DNA of 64,000 nt from Strongylocentrotus droebachiensis (GCA_035222895.1 JAVYIG010000097.1:372001-436000), one strand, 5' to 3'; positions 45,067-58,489 are shown, counted from the first letter of the stretch. Numbers and translations: made by a program. Notes: generated by a model from the sequence alone, not told the origin.

Positions 45067-46719
45067 TAGTTCTGACACGCATACCAAATGTCAAAAAGCC
45101 CCCCCCCCCCCCTCCGAATTTGGCGGTCGATGACGAAATACCGGCGCTTCTTAACTCCCAAATCAAAATCAGGACTGAATGTCATGATTGTGACATTTAC
45201 AACTTTGACTATTTTATTAATCAAAATATCTTTTGTTATAAATATATTTCAAAGTGGCATGTTTATCTTATCGAATTAGATTAAAGCTGGATTTGAAGAT
45301 ATCTGATAACTAATAAAGTACCAAAGGTTGTTCAAAATTAACTCATAATTTTCCTCTTGACAGAAATCACTATTTGGACAATATATTTTGTAGCAGCTTT
45401 TGAAATCGATCCAATTGAACATGTAAACACTTTTTACAATGGATGCATACACATATCTAATCATGTAAATATGGCTTTACGTTTTTTTAAATAAATAAAC
45501 TGTACTAATTACACTCGCTATTGCTTGAATTTCCGCTCATAACTTCATTAGGAGGCTTGAATTTAGGATCCTTTAACTGCGACGACTATGGTGACGTGAC
45601 CTCATCATTTACGAGATCTTTTATGGTCAGAAGTTGTTGAATTAATTATTAATTAATCTGACTTGGGGATTTTATTTTGCTTTTTATTGCAATTTTTCTA
45701 TTCTTTCGATTTCACTTAGATACCTTCTGGACACAAAATAGTGTGTCATGCTTAGTGTTGGGCCTTTGCACAGCGCAAAATGCACGACCTTAATACTAGT
45801 CGATCTTGCCCAAGATCATTCCAGTGTGAGATGCTTCTTTCTGTAGAATCATCACTTCGCTCTCTTCCACGAAAGAATGACACTGTCCCATGAAGTATAG
45901 CTTAAAGTTATCGCCTGGTTGCGTTTTCTAGTCGCCGGCTGATTACACTCTATGCTGTTTGTTTCCTTCGTTTAAACCTTTTTGTGAAATCCTTTTCTCT
46001 GCTTTGAGCTAAATGCATTCTCCTTCAGCAGAAGTGAGCCTAGAAGAGGCTGTCTTTGCCTCGGGTAAACACAGATGGGAGGATTCGGGTTGCATCGGTA
46101 TTAACCCCGTCATTAGGCATTCATTCATGTACGTTTGATCTTGTGTATTGTTAATTGTGCGTCGTTTCGACTTAGGTTCCGATCTTTAACGTCTGAACGG
46201 AACAAAGAGTACAACTTGAGGGCAATTGAAAAGAGAGGGTTCTTTTGGTAATATAATTTACGGTAAATCATACTTTCCGAGAAAACTGATTAAACTTTAG
46301 TTAGTTAATTAGCGAATAATGATGTGCATAAACTTTGTAGAAATTGGTTAAAATTCAAATTTCCAAGATATGCTATTTATTGCTACGCTCATGAAACGAA
46401 ACTAGAACTAGAATGATACCATAACCTCTGACCTTAATTTTTCAGGTGCGATAGAATCATTTTTTATATTGTTTTGAATCAGCATATACATTTTAAAGAC
46501 GGTAACATGACAGAAATATTTTAATGATTTTAAAAATAAGAATACACAATCCCAGGTCTGTTTTGCTGTAATGAACGTCCGTGTCTCAACACGTTTTAAT
46601 ATTTCAAGACAATGAAATTGAATACCCGAGGTAAAATACATGGCAATTGATAGTATCCTATTTCTGTCTTGAACAACTCTTAATACCAATACCAAAATAC
46701 AGCGGCACAATATTTCATT
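45067..46719. other. Non-coding region
   Basis: AT-rich, with no recognised exon or repeat beyond the C-run near 45100. Confidence 0.4.
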
Positions 46720-46805
46720 TCAAGGAGATATGGCTCTATGGGTAAGACGATACACCTGAAACATGAATGTCACGAACCTTTGCGATCCAATCGTTTTAAT
46801 AAGAG
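46720..46805 (+). mobile_element. tRNA-like SINE relic
   Basis: GAGATATGGCTCTATGGGTAAGACG contains a near-perfect A box (TGGCTCTATGG). About 45 bp downstream, CTTTGCGATCCAATCG is a weak B box. The central part does not fold into a clear anticodon arm. Most likely a decayed SINE head. Confidence 0.4.
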
Positions 46806-48768
46806 GATTCCTCAACAGAGATCCTTATCAATAAACCGAGGCAAATCTTATCTGATATGCACTCCATGATTCAACCGTATCATACCGAATAATAATATAT
46901 ACCAAAACGCCTACCATTCCTCCTATCTGACTTTGTGTTGGCGTGGGGGAAAGTTGATTAACACTTGGGTTTGTATGCATGCGGGACAGGTGGTAGGGGG
47001 ACGCGTATTTTATTAACGGTTGTTTACCCTAAAAGTTCACGAGAACGGAATATCTCGGGATTTAGGGCGACGTTCCCGCTACCGTATTTCTTATATACAC
47101 ATCCTAAAGGCAATCTAGACTTTCAGTTATAAAATCTTAATTCCAGAGATGGTATCATAAAAATATGTTTATTAGATACCTAAACAATGAGCAATATGAG
47201 CAATGGAATATATTTAAACAAAGAACAAAACTTATGAAATGTTGATGATCACTGTACACACTGGAAACACTAAATCCACATATCCGAATATGTCTTCAGT
47301 ACAGATGTCCTCACTTTTTAATTACTACAATTTCTACTTATTACGATAAAGAAATCTAGATCTAGATCGAAATAGTTTATTCTATAAATTACTGTAGAAT
47401 GTGTTATTTCAAAATATCGAGATCACCTCAAAACGACAAAAATAACATCGCTGCTTTTTTGGAATTTATAAATAATGTATAATACATTTCGTTATTGCCA
47501 ATTATCAAGATCACAAATAATGAAAAAAAAGCAAGACATCGTTGGTATTGATGAACAAAAGCTCAGGACATAGTATATTTCTACCATCAGACACCTTGGA
47601 TCTTAATATAACCTCCTTGAAGGGCACTGTTTGCCTTGGGCTTCTTTATATTTGGACTGTTGCATCCTGTACTAAATAGCAATAAGGGCATGCTCTCCTA
47701 ACTTCTTGATGTCTCCAAATTTGTCGTGTGTAGAGTCCGTATTGGACTGTCAATCAAAAGATCTCTTTTTTGTTTTTGTTTGTTTTTGTTTTGTTTTAGA
47801 AGAAAAAAATTTTGTTTTGTAAACATGACTGATAGATAAACGAGCTGAATCGATTGAAAGAAAATGTACTCTAGGATGATTCATTGACGTGTTAATATCG
47901 AAAATCCTTTCATCAGGAAGAAGTAACATTTATTTTAAACTCGTTATAGTACAGGAAGAAATAATAACGAAACAATACATTGATCATTTAGCAGACTTAA
48001 ATATCTCTATAAAAAGCAGTCCATCATAAAGAAATTTTACTCTCGTGATAGAGAATAAAAATCTATTAATAATAGCTCGAAAAAAATTGGGCATGACATG
48101 TTCGTTTCGATGACGACCATGCAACAGTGAACAAAGTCATCTAATACATCTCGTAATCTTCATCACACATGAAGCAAAATCAAATTTTTAACACAATATA
48201 AATGAATAGGATTTTCATAAGAATGAACAAGAAACGATCATCCATACTATAACCATAACTTGTCCAGAATGTGAACAACAAAATGTCCTTTTTTCAGAAT
48301 TTGAGAAAATACCCATGAAGGAGATTCCATCGAGCTGAAATATATCACTACTTTTGTTATGATTTTTTAACAGATAATATACGTCATCGAAAAATTCATG
48401 GTTATATAATTTAGAATAATGCGAGTCGTTTATTTAATGTAACAGTATTGGTGGAATTCATGAGGAGTGTTAAACCTAAGCCATGATTTGTTATAGGATA
48501 TTCTAATTGTGGCAAAAAGGGAAACAAATATAAAAACATGCAAAAAGATCCGTTCCTTTTATGGATACAACCCTCTAAGGATACAAGACAAATGATTATA
48601 TTTAGATATGGTCTTGTCCACATCCTGGATCTCATTTTCACATTCAATATAATAACATTATACATTGAAATCCACACAGGTAACACTACGAGTATGAGTA
48701 GAAAACGTTAGTGCATGGTGACATTTCTAACCAATGATTAAAAGCAGATACATTACAGAACTTAATAA
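46806..48768. other. Non-coding region
   Basis: AT-rich with a TTTTTGTTTG-type stretch near 47766-47800. No gene recognised. Confidence 0.4.
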
Positions 48769-48793
48769 TTATATATATATATATATATATATA
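48769..48793. repeat. (TA)n microsatellite
   Basis: About 25 bp of alternating AT. Confidence 0.85.
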
Positions 48794-50724
48794 CATTTCT
48801 AAATACCATTGCTCTACTTGCTTTGTTTTTTGTCTCGTTTTTTGTTTCTTCCATTTTCTTCTTTTTCTATTACTTTTTCTTCTTTTGTTTTACTGATCCC
48901 CATGCACTATGCAAGCGCGGCTGAAAATGGGTTATCCGGCCGTCTGTTTGTCTGTTTTAGTTTAATTCGTTGTTCATTCTTTCGTTCTTAATTTTGTTTT
49001 GTTTTTCAATGCAATGCCATATGATTTGTATCGCTTATGTTAGCTATATGTTATGTATATCTTTGTAATTTGTTTTCTTTTGATTGTTTATTCTAAACAA
49101 AATATATGAATATCTTTTAGAAACAAAGTGCGGTTGATTGATACAGTTGAACGCCTTGGAGAGTAAGCTTTAAAACCAGTTTCTGTCAGTAAAAGGGCCT
49201 TAAGTAGCATAGGTTCCAATAAAAGGCATCATGGTAAATCGCAGAATTATGACCTCTGCAAATAAAGCAAACGCATTGCTTACGATGGAAAATAGACGTT
49301 TTTTACATGATCACATCGTTATATACAACTGTAGAATATCAACAACAAATAGCAAAAGAGTGTACATTCGAAATGTCTTTGAGCAGATATATGAAATGCA
49401 AACTAAAATTAACATTCCCTTTAAAATTTATTGTCACATTTCATTGCAGGTAACGGTTGATACCACATCAATCTTTCAAGCTGTATTTTCATTTAAAAAA
49501 ATCTTTTGAATGAAAGGAAAGTTAATGAACGCTACAAAACTATTTTGAAAACGAACATTAAAACAAGTAATTGGTCGGCTTTCATTCTCATTTTATTTAT
49601 CGGATAAGAATCATATATAATTTCCAAAATTCGTTAACAAAATATATAGCGGTTTTTATCATCTAAAATAGAAAAAAAAAATCCCTTTTTCGTTGCTGTT
49701 GTTGTTGTTCTTGCACATATTTACCCTTGGTGTCTCTACCTGTCATCTTCCTTTAGGACATCGTTTCTAATATATTAACAGGTTAGTACGGAGTGGTGTA
49801 AGGAGAAACTTAGCAGCAGTTAGCCCACAATGCTCGGGTTTCCTGTCGACAGGTCGCCGTAGGAGAAAAGGTGTATGAGCTGGGCACATAAGGCAGGTGT
49901 TTTGGGGACCCGGGTCATCTAATTACCAAAGCTGTTTTGACTCTTTCTTTCTCGCTAAACATTTAGCAATCCTTCTCATGGATATATCCTTTACATGATT
50001 AAGGTTTCCTACATAAATTAATTAGAATATTTAAACTTAACGTGCTTCGGTACGTGTTGAAGTTAGAAATGTGTGTGTCACTTTGATGTTTTCACTTTGA
50101 TCAATCAATGAATGAATAGCGAATTCAAACGGATTGTCACAATCCAAATTCCGAATAATCAATCGAAGGAATCTCTGTGTGAAATATATTAGTGAAATTA
50201 TATTCTACACAAAACGTGCGATATCGTATTTTCTTTAATGCATGTATTACTGTGTTGCGAGGGGACCACTGTGCTATCTAACCTATAAATAGCATTGCGC
50301 CCTAAAGAGGTAAAGTAGAAGAGATAAATTGATATTGACCAGACACGTGCAAGGACTCATGACATTTGGGAAAGAGATAGTTGACCATCTTAGGCTAAGA
50401 CCAGATTATCATAGATACAGAAGAACGTAATCATCCTGGATAAACCTAGACTGTTAAATCTTTAGATGGAATGTTATCATAACTAGATAGCAAAGCTGCC
50501 CCTTTTTTGGGGGGGGTGTGATGCGTACAGTGATTATTTGGGTTATGGGTACGACAAATAAGATAAACTATGAACTATAGTTTTGAGTTAAATTTTAAGT
50601 ATGTTCTAGACACGCGGGCAAGCACGTTACTGTATTTGAAGATATATAATACATTAGGTGTATAACATGTCTATTATGTTCATATAATATATTTAGCAAA
50701 TTTACATGTATTTGTAAACTACTG
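48794..50724. other. Non-coding region
   Basis: No exon recognised. The 92-codon open frame at 49231-49509 has no known motif. A G-run (GGGGGGG) sits near 50509. Confidence 0.4.
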
Positions 50725-51070
50725 CTGATGGCATCTGACTAAAGGTCTCAAATTGTTCGTTCGTTTTATCATAATTTTACTTTTATAAATATTTGACAAA
50801 ATTCGTATATTAAAAAGTTAATGCGCCACCAAAACATTTCTGTTTTGCAACCAAAACTTGTCTGTTTGGTTCATTCATATAACCTTTGTCCTACATTGTC
50901 TCGTATTGAATTTTATCAAACCAGTTTTAGCATCTGACTAAATGAATATTTTTAATCACCATTTTTCATTCCAATAGGCATATCTTTGAAAACAATTCAT
51001 CTGGTATTTTCTTAATACTGCGCCACCAGACTGATGTATTTTCTGCAACGAAAGCATTTCCTGTTTTCTT
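50725..51070 (+). repeat. Diverged two-copy tandem repeat, about 200-bp unit
   Basis: GCATCTGACTAAA occurs at about 50731 and 50930. In each copy it is followed about 91 bp later by TGCGCCACCA (50822 and 51020) and then by TTCTG, CAAC and AAA blocks. Shared order and spacing show an old local duplication with considerable divergence. No coding signal. Confidence 0.55.
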
Positions 51071-52179
51071 AATTGTTATTATCACTGTCTTCTGACGGAC
51101 GGGTCTTAACATTTTATATCGCCGGGCTGTATTCCTGGTGCTTGCACCAACATCAAACTAATCCTTTATCCTAGTCTGAAAACAAACATAGACGCCAAAT
51201 GAGGTTTGGTGAGTTTTTAATCTATATTTGGAATTAAATGCAAAACATGACCAGCGTGGCTGGGCTTGTTATGTTCCCTTTAACCGACGTGCTTCCTGCT
51301 CATGTGTCACACGTTGAAAGGTCCCGTCATCGGTGCTTCACATGATTTTTCATTGCATATCTTGATTTGATTGTGACAGACAGACTGACATCTGGAATCC
51401 AAACACTCGATGGATTTGGCGTGAGACGGGCTTTAGGTGGCGTGTGAAGAGGGATGAATAGATTGAGGGATGGATGGAGAGATTGAAAAATGTACTAATG
51501 GACAATATTTGTGGTCAATTATAAATTACATTACATAGAAAAGATACATAGCTTTGCGAGATCTGGTAGCCTATGCTTTGCCGAAGAATAATGAACTTAT
51601 ATTTCTGTCATCAGTATGATTACTATTGCAGGTCCTAATGTAAATATTATTAGCCAATGAAATTTAAAATCAAAGGGTGCCTAATTAGTCACATATTAAT
51701 GATTCTCTGAATCTGGCTATGGCAAGCACTGCAAAAACCATTCTCAATGTCCAGGCAAAGTTTTAAGATGATTAGATTTCAACAAAAGGTTTGATAATAA
51801 TCATAAAGATAGATAATTTTGAGATAAAATAGGACCTAGGCTATCTCGATACGGATGAGCGATTTGCGACAACCATGACCCTTTTACACGTCTAAATATA
51901 CCGTTATAAAGGAGAGATGAAGAAAGAGGTAGTTAGACAAAAGGGATAAATGGGTGAAGAATTTGTAGATAAAAAAATTGGAAACAAGAAGAGCAAAAGA
52001 AAAATAAATAAGACAACATGATGATGTAGAAAAAGCAAATTTGGTATGGCTCATGACAGCGGGCAATAGACAGGGGGATAATGGCTAAATCATGTGAGAT
52101 GTAACGTGACGCGTTACTCGTTAGCGGTGAAAGTTTGGTCAAAAAAGCCCCTCGGAAGGAAGATGATCAGCGGAAATGC

Positions 52180-52180
<1 letters not shown>
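51071..52180. other. Non-coding region
   Basis: No feature recognised apart from AT-rich sequence. Confidence 0.4.

Positions 52181-52222
<42 letters not shown>
52181..52222. repeat. (TA)n microsatellite, 42 bp
   Basis: A perfect alternating TA tract followed by a GA-rich stretch. Overlapping YIYIYI open frames are artefacts. Confidence 0.95.
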
Positions 52223-52225
<3 letters not shown>

Positions 52226-52665
52226 AGAGGGAGATACAGAGAAAACAGAAAGACAGAGAGAGTAAGGCATACAGAAATAGGGGAGAGCGCAAGGGATATA
52301 GTTGAGCCAATTGGGGTCTTGGGGCCGTGATAGAGGAAATCAAGTTGAAAGCTGAGAAACACTGGCTCATATGGAATGTGTCAACGACATTTAAATGTGA
52401 AGGTTGATGAATTAATATGCTGAAGAAATCTTTAATAAAGAGACAAAAAATAAATAAACGATTTGAAATGTGCGAACCTGACAATGAAAGCAATACAATA
52501 GGGTACTGAAATTATCCTTGAGTTGAATTTGAGTTGAGTCGAAGTTTTTCCGATTGATTTTTGTTTGTATACATTATTCCAATGATTCAAAACAAAAGTT
52601 ATGATAATAATTAATCAAGACATCCAAAACATATTCTTGTCGAACCTTGAGTTTCCCACATTATA
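52223..52665. other. Non-coding stretch
   Basis: Begins GA-rich, then ordinary AT-rich DNA. No gene. Confidence 0.4.
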
Positions 52666-52796
52666 GGCAGGTTCAGATTCCAAAACACATGCCGTTTCAG
52701 AAAATGACTATATCTAAAAGGTGCGTGCAGGTTTTTAGGTTTAGATTCCAAGTACATGTCGTTCTAGAAAATGACTATATCTGAGAAGTGCAGAAG
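52666..52796 (+). repeat. Two-copy tandem repeat, about 70-bp unit
   Basis: GGTTCAGATTCCAAAACACATG...AGAAAATGACTATATCT (52671-52720) repeats as GGTTTAGATTCCAAGTACATG...AGAAAATGACTATATCT (about 52738-52783). Each copy is followed by a GTGC(G/A) block. The copies are about 85% alike by eye. Confidence 0.75.
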
Positions 52797-53440
52797 AACC
52801 TCATCTCCTCATTATCGTGACACTTATCATTGGAGCACATATCACTTTGTTGAAAGTGTTCAAACATTTCCAAACCACTCTCTGTATAAGTCATTAATAT
52901 TTGCTCAAGAGTTCATCATTCTATCCATGACAACAAAATCTGATCCTTTAATTGAAAAGTCCAAAGCGCCCGCGTAACAAGAGACTGCTAACAAAATGGG
53001 CATAATACCATTACACAAATATTATGAAATTGTAACAATTTCCCCATAAAAAAATCGTCTAAGATATTCTGTAATGAATTGCTTCTCTGGATTCAGTCTG
53101 CTTCGGCGTTCTTGAATGAAAGAAATGTATGCCTCTAATGATCATGACAGCTAGTAAATCCGTCACACGAGACCACTTTATTAGAATGAAGTGATGTTTA
53201 CATTAATCCATAATAAGTGTCACTAACAATTTACACTTGACCGTGAGGAAATTGTATTAGACATTCCCGGAGTTTTTTCGGTGCTATTAATTTGCCGCAA
53301 ACGGCAATGTTTACTGTCCAAGCCAATCGCGGCAATAACGCGAGATTTGCGTCAGAGCGGAACGGTGGCAAATTTCACGCTGTCTGCCTATTTTTGTGAT
53401 GTATTAAATCCCTGCATGTTAAAGGGAAAATACTGGTAAC

Positions 53441-53446
<6 letters not shown>
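52797..53446. other. Non-coding stretch with a CpG-rich pocket
   Basis: The stretch is mostly AT-rich, but 53265-53390 holds about a dozen CpG dinucleotides (for example TTTGCCGCAAACGGCAA, CCAATCGCGGCAATAACGCG) and a CCAAT box. Such a local CpG cluster can mark a regulatory element. No exon is visible. Confidence 0.3.

Positions 53447-53475
<29 letters not shown>
53447..53475. repeat. (CT)n microsatellite
   Basis: About 29 bp of CT repeats. Confidence 0.9.
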
Positions 53476-53478
<3 letters not shown>

Positions 53479-55575
53479 AGGACAAGGTATAATATGAATT
53501 ATGGATGTATTGAATTGATTATTCATAAGTTCGGATGAAACCCTTCACATCCCATGCGAGAATAATGCTCTTCCGATTCGGCAGGTGACACTTAGTCATG
53601 TTGGGGTTCAGTACAATTATTATCAAATTTGAGTGCATTTTGCTTTAAAATCGTCGCACAAAGATCAGCCTCGTGTGAAAACTTTTGTTTTGTTAAACCT
53701 ACTTAAGTAATCACCATGTAGTTCATTGCCACCCCGACCAGAAAATAGGAAAGTTTGAAAAGTTTAAAACTAAACAATTTTACAGTTGTTTTCTTTTTAA
53801 CCTTTCGGCTTTCTTCTTTTTTCTGAGGAAAGTACTTTAAAGAAAGGTTGAAACTATAAGCAACCAATCTAAAGGCAAAAAGCTCTAAATCAATTCATTC
53901 ATCAAGATTTACACTGGGATGTGTTTTTATTTGATATTACTCAATCACTTCCGGCCTTTCATGGAAAATCTTGTATCATACAAAAGGAATATTCCCTATT
54001 TCTCGGAACACCCCCAGCGTGATTAACTGAAAACTTGGTTTGATTGTAATTTTGAGTTCATTGTCTGGGTGTTCCGCTACCTGACTTGCCCCTCGATTTT
54101 TATCAACTTTGTGATCGGAAACGAGTTTAGCAGGAAATGTTGCCTCCGTCAGAAGAACCAGACAGGCAGCGGAAGGCTATACCTGAAACCCTAATAATAA
54201 TCGCACATGCATCTAGAGTGATCAAGTTCTTCAAAGCCTCTCTTGACCTCAAAACCCTTTCAGCATGGGATAAATATCATTATGGTTGTGGCCCTATCGA
54301 TCCTATATGCCAAGATGGTCCTACCTACGATCGATCGCCATGCTAAAGAGAATCCTCGGTTTGTCTCATTGCTATTTTGATTTCGAGGTGTCAACTACGC
54401 GAGATGGACTTCAACGCTGCCCCACGTAATTCAATAAGACGCAGAAGATACGCACCAAGGCGCATCGTAAATATGTGCCGTGTTTAATAAACATTTGCTC
54501 GAGTTGCGAAACCTGTTCATCCGATGCCTAAATGTCCAATCCCATATATCCGCCAGGATGGATACGCAGGTTTGAAAAGCAGAAGGCCAAGGAAATGTTT
54601 TTTTTGCAAACCAAAGGGTAATTACCTATACGCTCTGGCGCTCCCCTTTTGTTATACTAAGAGATATAATTATTGTCAGAAATTCTAAGATACATAGGGT
54701 TATGATTAAGCCTGCTGCACACAAGGCGTTGCTGACGCAGGACTGCGTCGGCTACTGGTTCGGTATTGGACATTCCATGTACGAATGATTTCGGACAAAA
54801 AGTGAACATTTCAAACATTGCGCTAAATGAACGTGCAAATGTACCGATTTGATTAACGGAGTAATAACGTGATGGAGATGACGCCTCGCACGTAACGGGT
54901 ATTATTAAGATTTTCCCCCTTTTTAAGTTGACTTTTTAGGAAGTTGACCTCTTTGTGTTAATGAGTTCATCGCTGAAAACACGTACGAGGGCCAATAATT
55001 GATTAAAAGATATTAAATAAGGAATCAACAGTCTTTTCCTCTCACACCATCTGATGACCTTTCCGCCAGACAAAGCCAATGGACTTCCTCCACCTTTCAA
55101 ATGCATAATCAGCAAGGCACTTCAATTTTGACCAAGGATTAATCAATAGTTCACCAAGTATCCTGTTTAATCGATATATGATGAAATGCGCTGGAAAAAC
55201 ACATACAATTGCCCTAAAGACTTGCAACAGGAGTTGTAAGAAGACTTAGGTTGCTTTAGTTTTAGTGATTTTCGTTTTAGAAACGAATTTAACACAAATA
55301 CAAACAAATCGAAGTAATAGTATAAAAATAAAAGTATTTTTTTAAACAAACCAAAAATAATTTCTATGATAATACACATTCACGTCTTTCCCTCTTAATT
55401 TGTTTTGCTTCATAAAACAATAACAATGCGTTTTGGAACGCTTATCATAAGACATAAACCTCTGAAACTCCACAGAACCAACAAATAATCCCTTTGAAAT
55501 CCTATTTGTGAAATACCCTTCCAGGAGGATGGTCTAGCAAAAGTATCAATGCCAAATTAAAGATGGCAATCTCAC
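53476..55575. other. Non-coding region
   Basis: No recognised exon. The 69-codon frame at 54137-54346 has no known motif. CGGAACACCC (near 54005) and GGGTGTTCCG (near 54066) form a 10-bp inverted pair. Confidence 0.4.
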
Positions 55576-55612
55576 CTGATCTTGGCTGTGGTTGCGGTGT
55601 ATCCTTCGCCAT
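55576..55612 (-). CDS. Possible tiny first coding exon on the minus strand (speculative)
   Basis: On the minus strand GAC/ATGGCG gives a strong start context. It is followed by 12 open codons (MAKDTPQPQPRS) and then CAG/GTGAGATT, a good splice donor. The composition is less AT-rich than the surroundings. Nothing else ties it to a gene, and ATG-to-donor coincidences are common in long sequences, so this is only flagged. Confidence 0.15.
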
Positions 55613-55990
55613 GTCGAGAATGACAAGGAATAAAGCAATATAGCTTCTTAGAAAAAGTTATGCATTTTTATATTTTGCAATTATCCCATTGCGAATGAAA
55701 GCGCTTTCTTCCTACAAAAAATGCATATAATTATAACGTATTAGAATTTTTTAAAAACCTTTTGTAATAGGACAATTCTTGTGGCTAGATCACATATACT
55801 TTAAGGAGGGAAACCACCCAGATTTCTCCAATAAGCACCTTCGCAGGTCGGCCTTGAAATTAATTTTACCGCAAAGCCACTACTTGGAAAAGATTTATAT
55901 TGGTCAAATTCAAGCACCTCAATACAACTGAGATCTGATGCGTTGACCTTCAAACAAGATTTGGAACAAAAATCCTGCTACCTACACTTC
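55613..55990. other. Non-coding stretch
   Basis: No feature recognised. Confidence 0.4.
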
Positions 55991-56104
55991 CGCACCCACA
56001 CAAACACACACACACACCCACACACACATGCGCGCACACACACACACACGAACACACACACACACACACAACACACACGCACTTACGCACACACGCACAC
56101 AAAA
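55991..56104. repeat. (CA)n microsatellite
   Basis: About 110 bp of CA repeats with CG, AA and TT interruptions. The overlapping HTHTH frame is an artefact. Confidence 0.95.
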
Positions 56105-57046
56105 CATCGATGGTTTTACCCGAGAGGTATAAACCTTTGCCATAGGCGGGATGACTACCGGAGGTCTCAGCGAGTAATATAGTCAGGAGGCGATAGTTGA
56201 GTTTAATCGGACAGAAGGGTAAATTCTACTCCAAGGAGCACATGTCGACCCATGCTCTCGAATGGGCGTTATAACGCACCATGCACGGTTTAGCATCAAC
56301 CAACCAAAGAGCGACAGGGGGCAACCGGTCTGTCGAACCCACTGCCCTACTTCTAAACCATAGTACACCTAAGGAAATGGGATGTATATGTGTGAACAAC
56401 ACAAAATCATATATTCTACACGTTGCAAACAGCGCCGACCAAACAGCGAATATCACATATCGCGATCTAAGTAAGATATGAAGCTGTGGAAACAGGCTCC
56501 CGTCTGTTGTTCTCGAAAAAAAATTGTCATTTAACAACCGAAGGCATTTGAACTCGGTATAAATCTTGATTTGTACTTGTCCCCTCTCTTTCAAGCACAC
56601 TTACATTGTATTTGAATGAAACAAAGCGATGCAAATGGTTTTTGACAGCTGATATAACTTGAGTCTACAAATATGTCCCGTTTCCTCACTTTTCCCGAGA
56701 ATCGAACTAATTGGATTTTTACCCTGGTTAGATTGGATGCTGTTACATCAAAGTGCGAATCAACATCAGGTACCCTCCTTGAATCAGATGGAATTCATTG
56801 ATATTATATCATCTTAGCACTTCATTTTATTCTCTTGTATTCGTCCTGCAATGAAGAAATTATGGTGTATAATTTACAGGATTTTGTTTTAAATAAAAAT
56901 AATCATTTAACTGTACGAAAAGTATTTTTTTTAATGTTTGATATATGCAGTGGTCTGATAATAGTACACATCAAACGTGTATGGGTGCATGTTTCTATAC
57001 TCCCTTAACTTTTGTTTGAAAAATGCAAGATCTTTAAAAAAAAATA
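56105..57046. other. Non-coding region
   Basis: Overlapping open frames on both strands at 56183-56600 (up to 124 codons) have no recognisable product. No repeat identified. Confidence 0.4.
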
Positions 57047-57486
57047 ACTCTTAAAGGGACTTGGTAACATTGTTCAGATGAAGGAGAAAATTGTGCTAAG
57101 GTAGTTACTTCAATGCCAGATGTACAATTAAAGATAATATGAAAGTTTGAGTGAAAAGGGACCATTATTAATGATAAAATTGGGGAAAACTGATCTGATC
57201 GATTCTTTAATTCTCCCAACTATATTATTACAATTTAATTACATTTTAGGAGAATGCACATCGTCACAAAGCAACGAATTGGCTCTTTATATCATTCCAG
57301 ACATTTAAGTGTTGACAGATTTTTAAAAGACTGTATTTTGTCTTATTTTCAAGGAAAAACGGTTGGGAAAATTCAAAAATGGTGGGGAGAATAATGTTAA
57401 CCACTGTTAGAGGGTGTTGCACAGTGACGTTTTTAAAGAAAACCATTAATATCTTTGTTGTTTAAGAATTTTCTCAGGATGTTTTG
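57047..57486 (-). repeat. Unnamed dispersed repeat, copy B (uninterrupted)
   Basis: Its reverse complement aligns with 18504-18936 plus 19554-19566. On the plus strand it starts CTTAAAGGGACTTGGTAACA and ends near AATTTTCTCAGGATG. At the point where copy A carries the 609-bp hAT element, this copy has a single ACTTGGTA (57059-57066, complement TACCAAGT). It therefore preserves the pre-insertion state. Non-coding. Confidence 0.85.
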
Positions 57487-58244
57487 CCTTTCAAAGGGTA
57501 TGTACAGTAGAAGGAATATAATAAGTAACATTTCATACAAAAATTACAGTTTTTTCATCAACCTTCAACAATATTACCGAGTCACTTTAAATCACTGGAA
57601 ATTTTACATTCCGTCTACACTAGTTGATAGCCCAGCAACATCACATGATTTAATTGATAATATTCCATTACTTTTAGAGATTATGCAAATTAAATGCTCG
57701 TGCTGCTTGGGGACACCCCAATAGTATTATATGGATGAGAAGCACTCTTCTATATGCATGTACAATTGAAATTGTCCCATATTCTGTATAATATTCATTA
57801 GCCCAATATTATTTAAATTCATTATAAATATTGGAATACAAAATATCACGCAACGGAGAAAGACGAGGATGATAAAGAGGTGACTGGTTCTAATTGAGAC
57901 AACGCAAGGTGGTGGAGGGATTCATGCATACTCAATCAAATACAAATGGAAATTAGTTTTTTTTTGGCCGCAAATATAGCAACAGACTTGATCTGCGGCC
58001 AGTCTGCATATTGTCATGACCTAATACTACTTATACACTGGAAGAATTGCATTCCAACCACGCTAATAATCGAATTCAAGGTCTTGGACAATTGTATTCA
58101 CGTCATATTAGCATTATCGGAGCGAATTCGTGTCACTTTATTGATGATGATTATGATGGGCCGCCATTGGCATTGTCTTTGAGCAAATATACAGTGTGAT
58201 TCACAATATTTGTGGTATTATGCTCTTTAAATTGACCGTTAGTA
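57487..58244. other. Non-coding stretch
   Basis: Open frames at 57455-57724 and 57946-58182 (78-89 codons) have no recognisable product. Confidence 0.4.
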
Positions 58245-58360
58245 GAGATAAATAAATGAATAAATAAATAGATAAATCAATAGATATAATATCAAATAGT
58301 AGATAAATAGATAAAGAAATGGATAGGTAAATAAATTAATAAAAGAATAAATTCAAAAAA
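58245..58360. repeat. Imperfect (GATA/AATA)n tetranucleotide repeat
   Basis: Runs of AAATAAATGAATAAATAG and GATAAATAGATAAA over about 115 bp. Confidence 0.75.
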
Positions 58361-58489
58361 ATAATACAAATATTCAAGGGCGAAATTTTCAAAATTTGTC
58401 TCCAATACTGCGAATGTGTATCCCGAATTGAACAAAATAAGGATTTTGTTTGGTTTTACCCAAAATTGTACCAACTATTTGCTTTATAT

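Noticed and set aside
56183-56600. Overlapping 61- to 124-codon frames on both strands
   Set aside because: No family recognised, and both strands are open over the same stretch, which points to chance composition.
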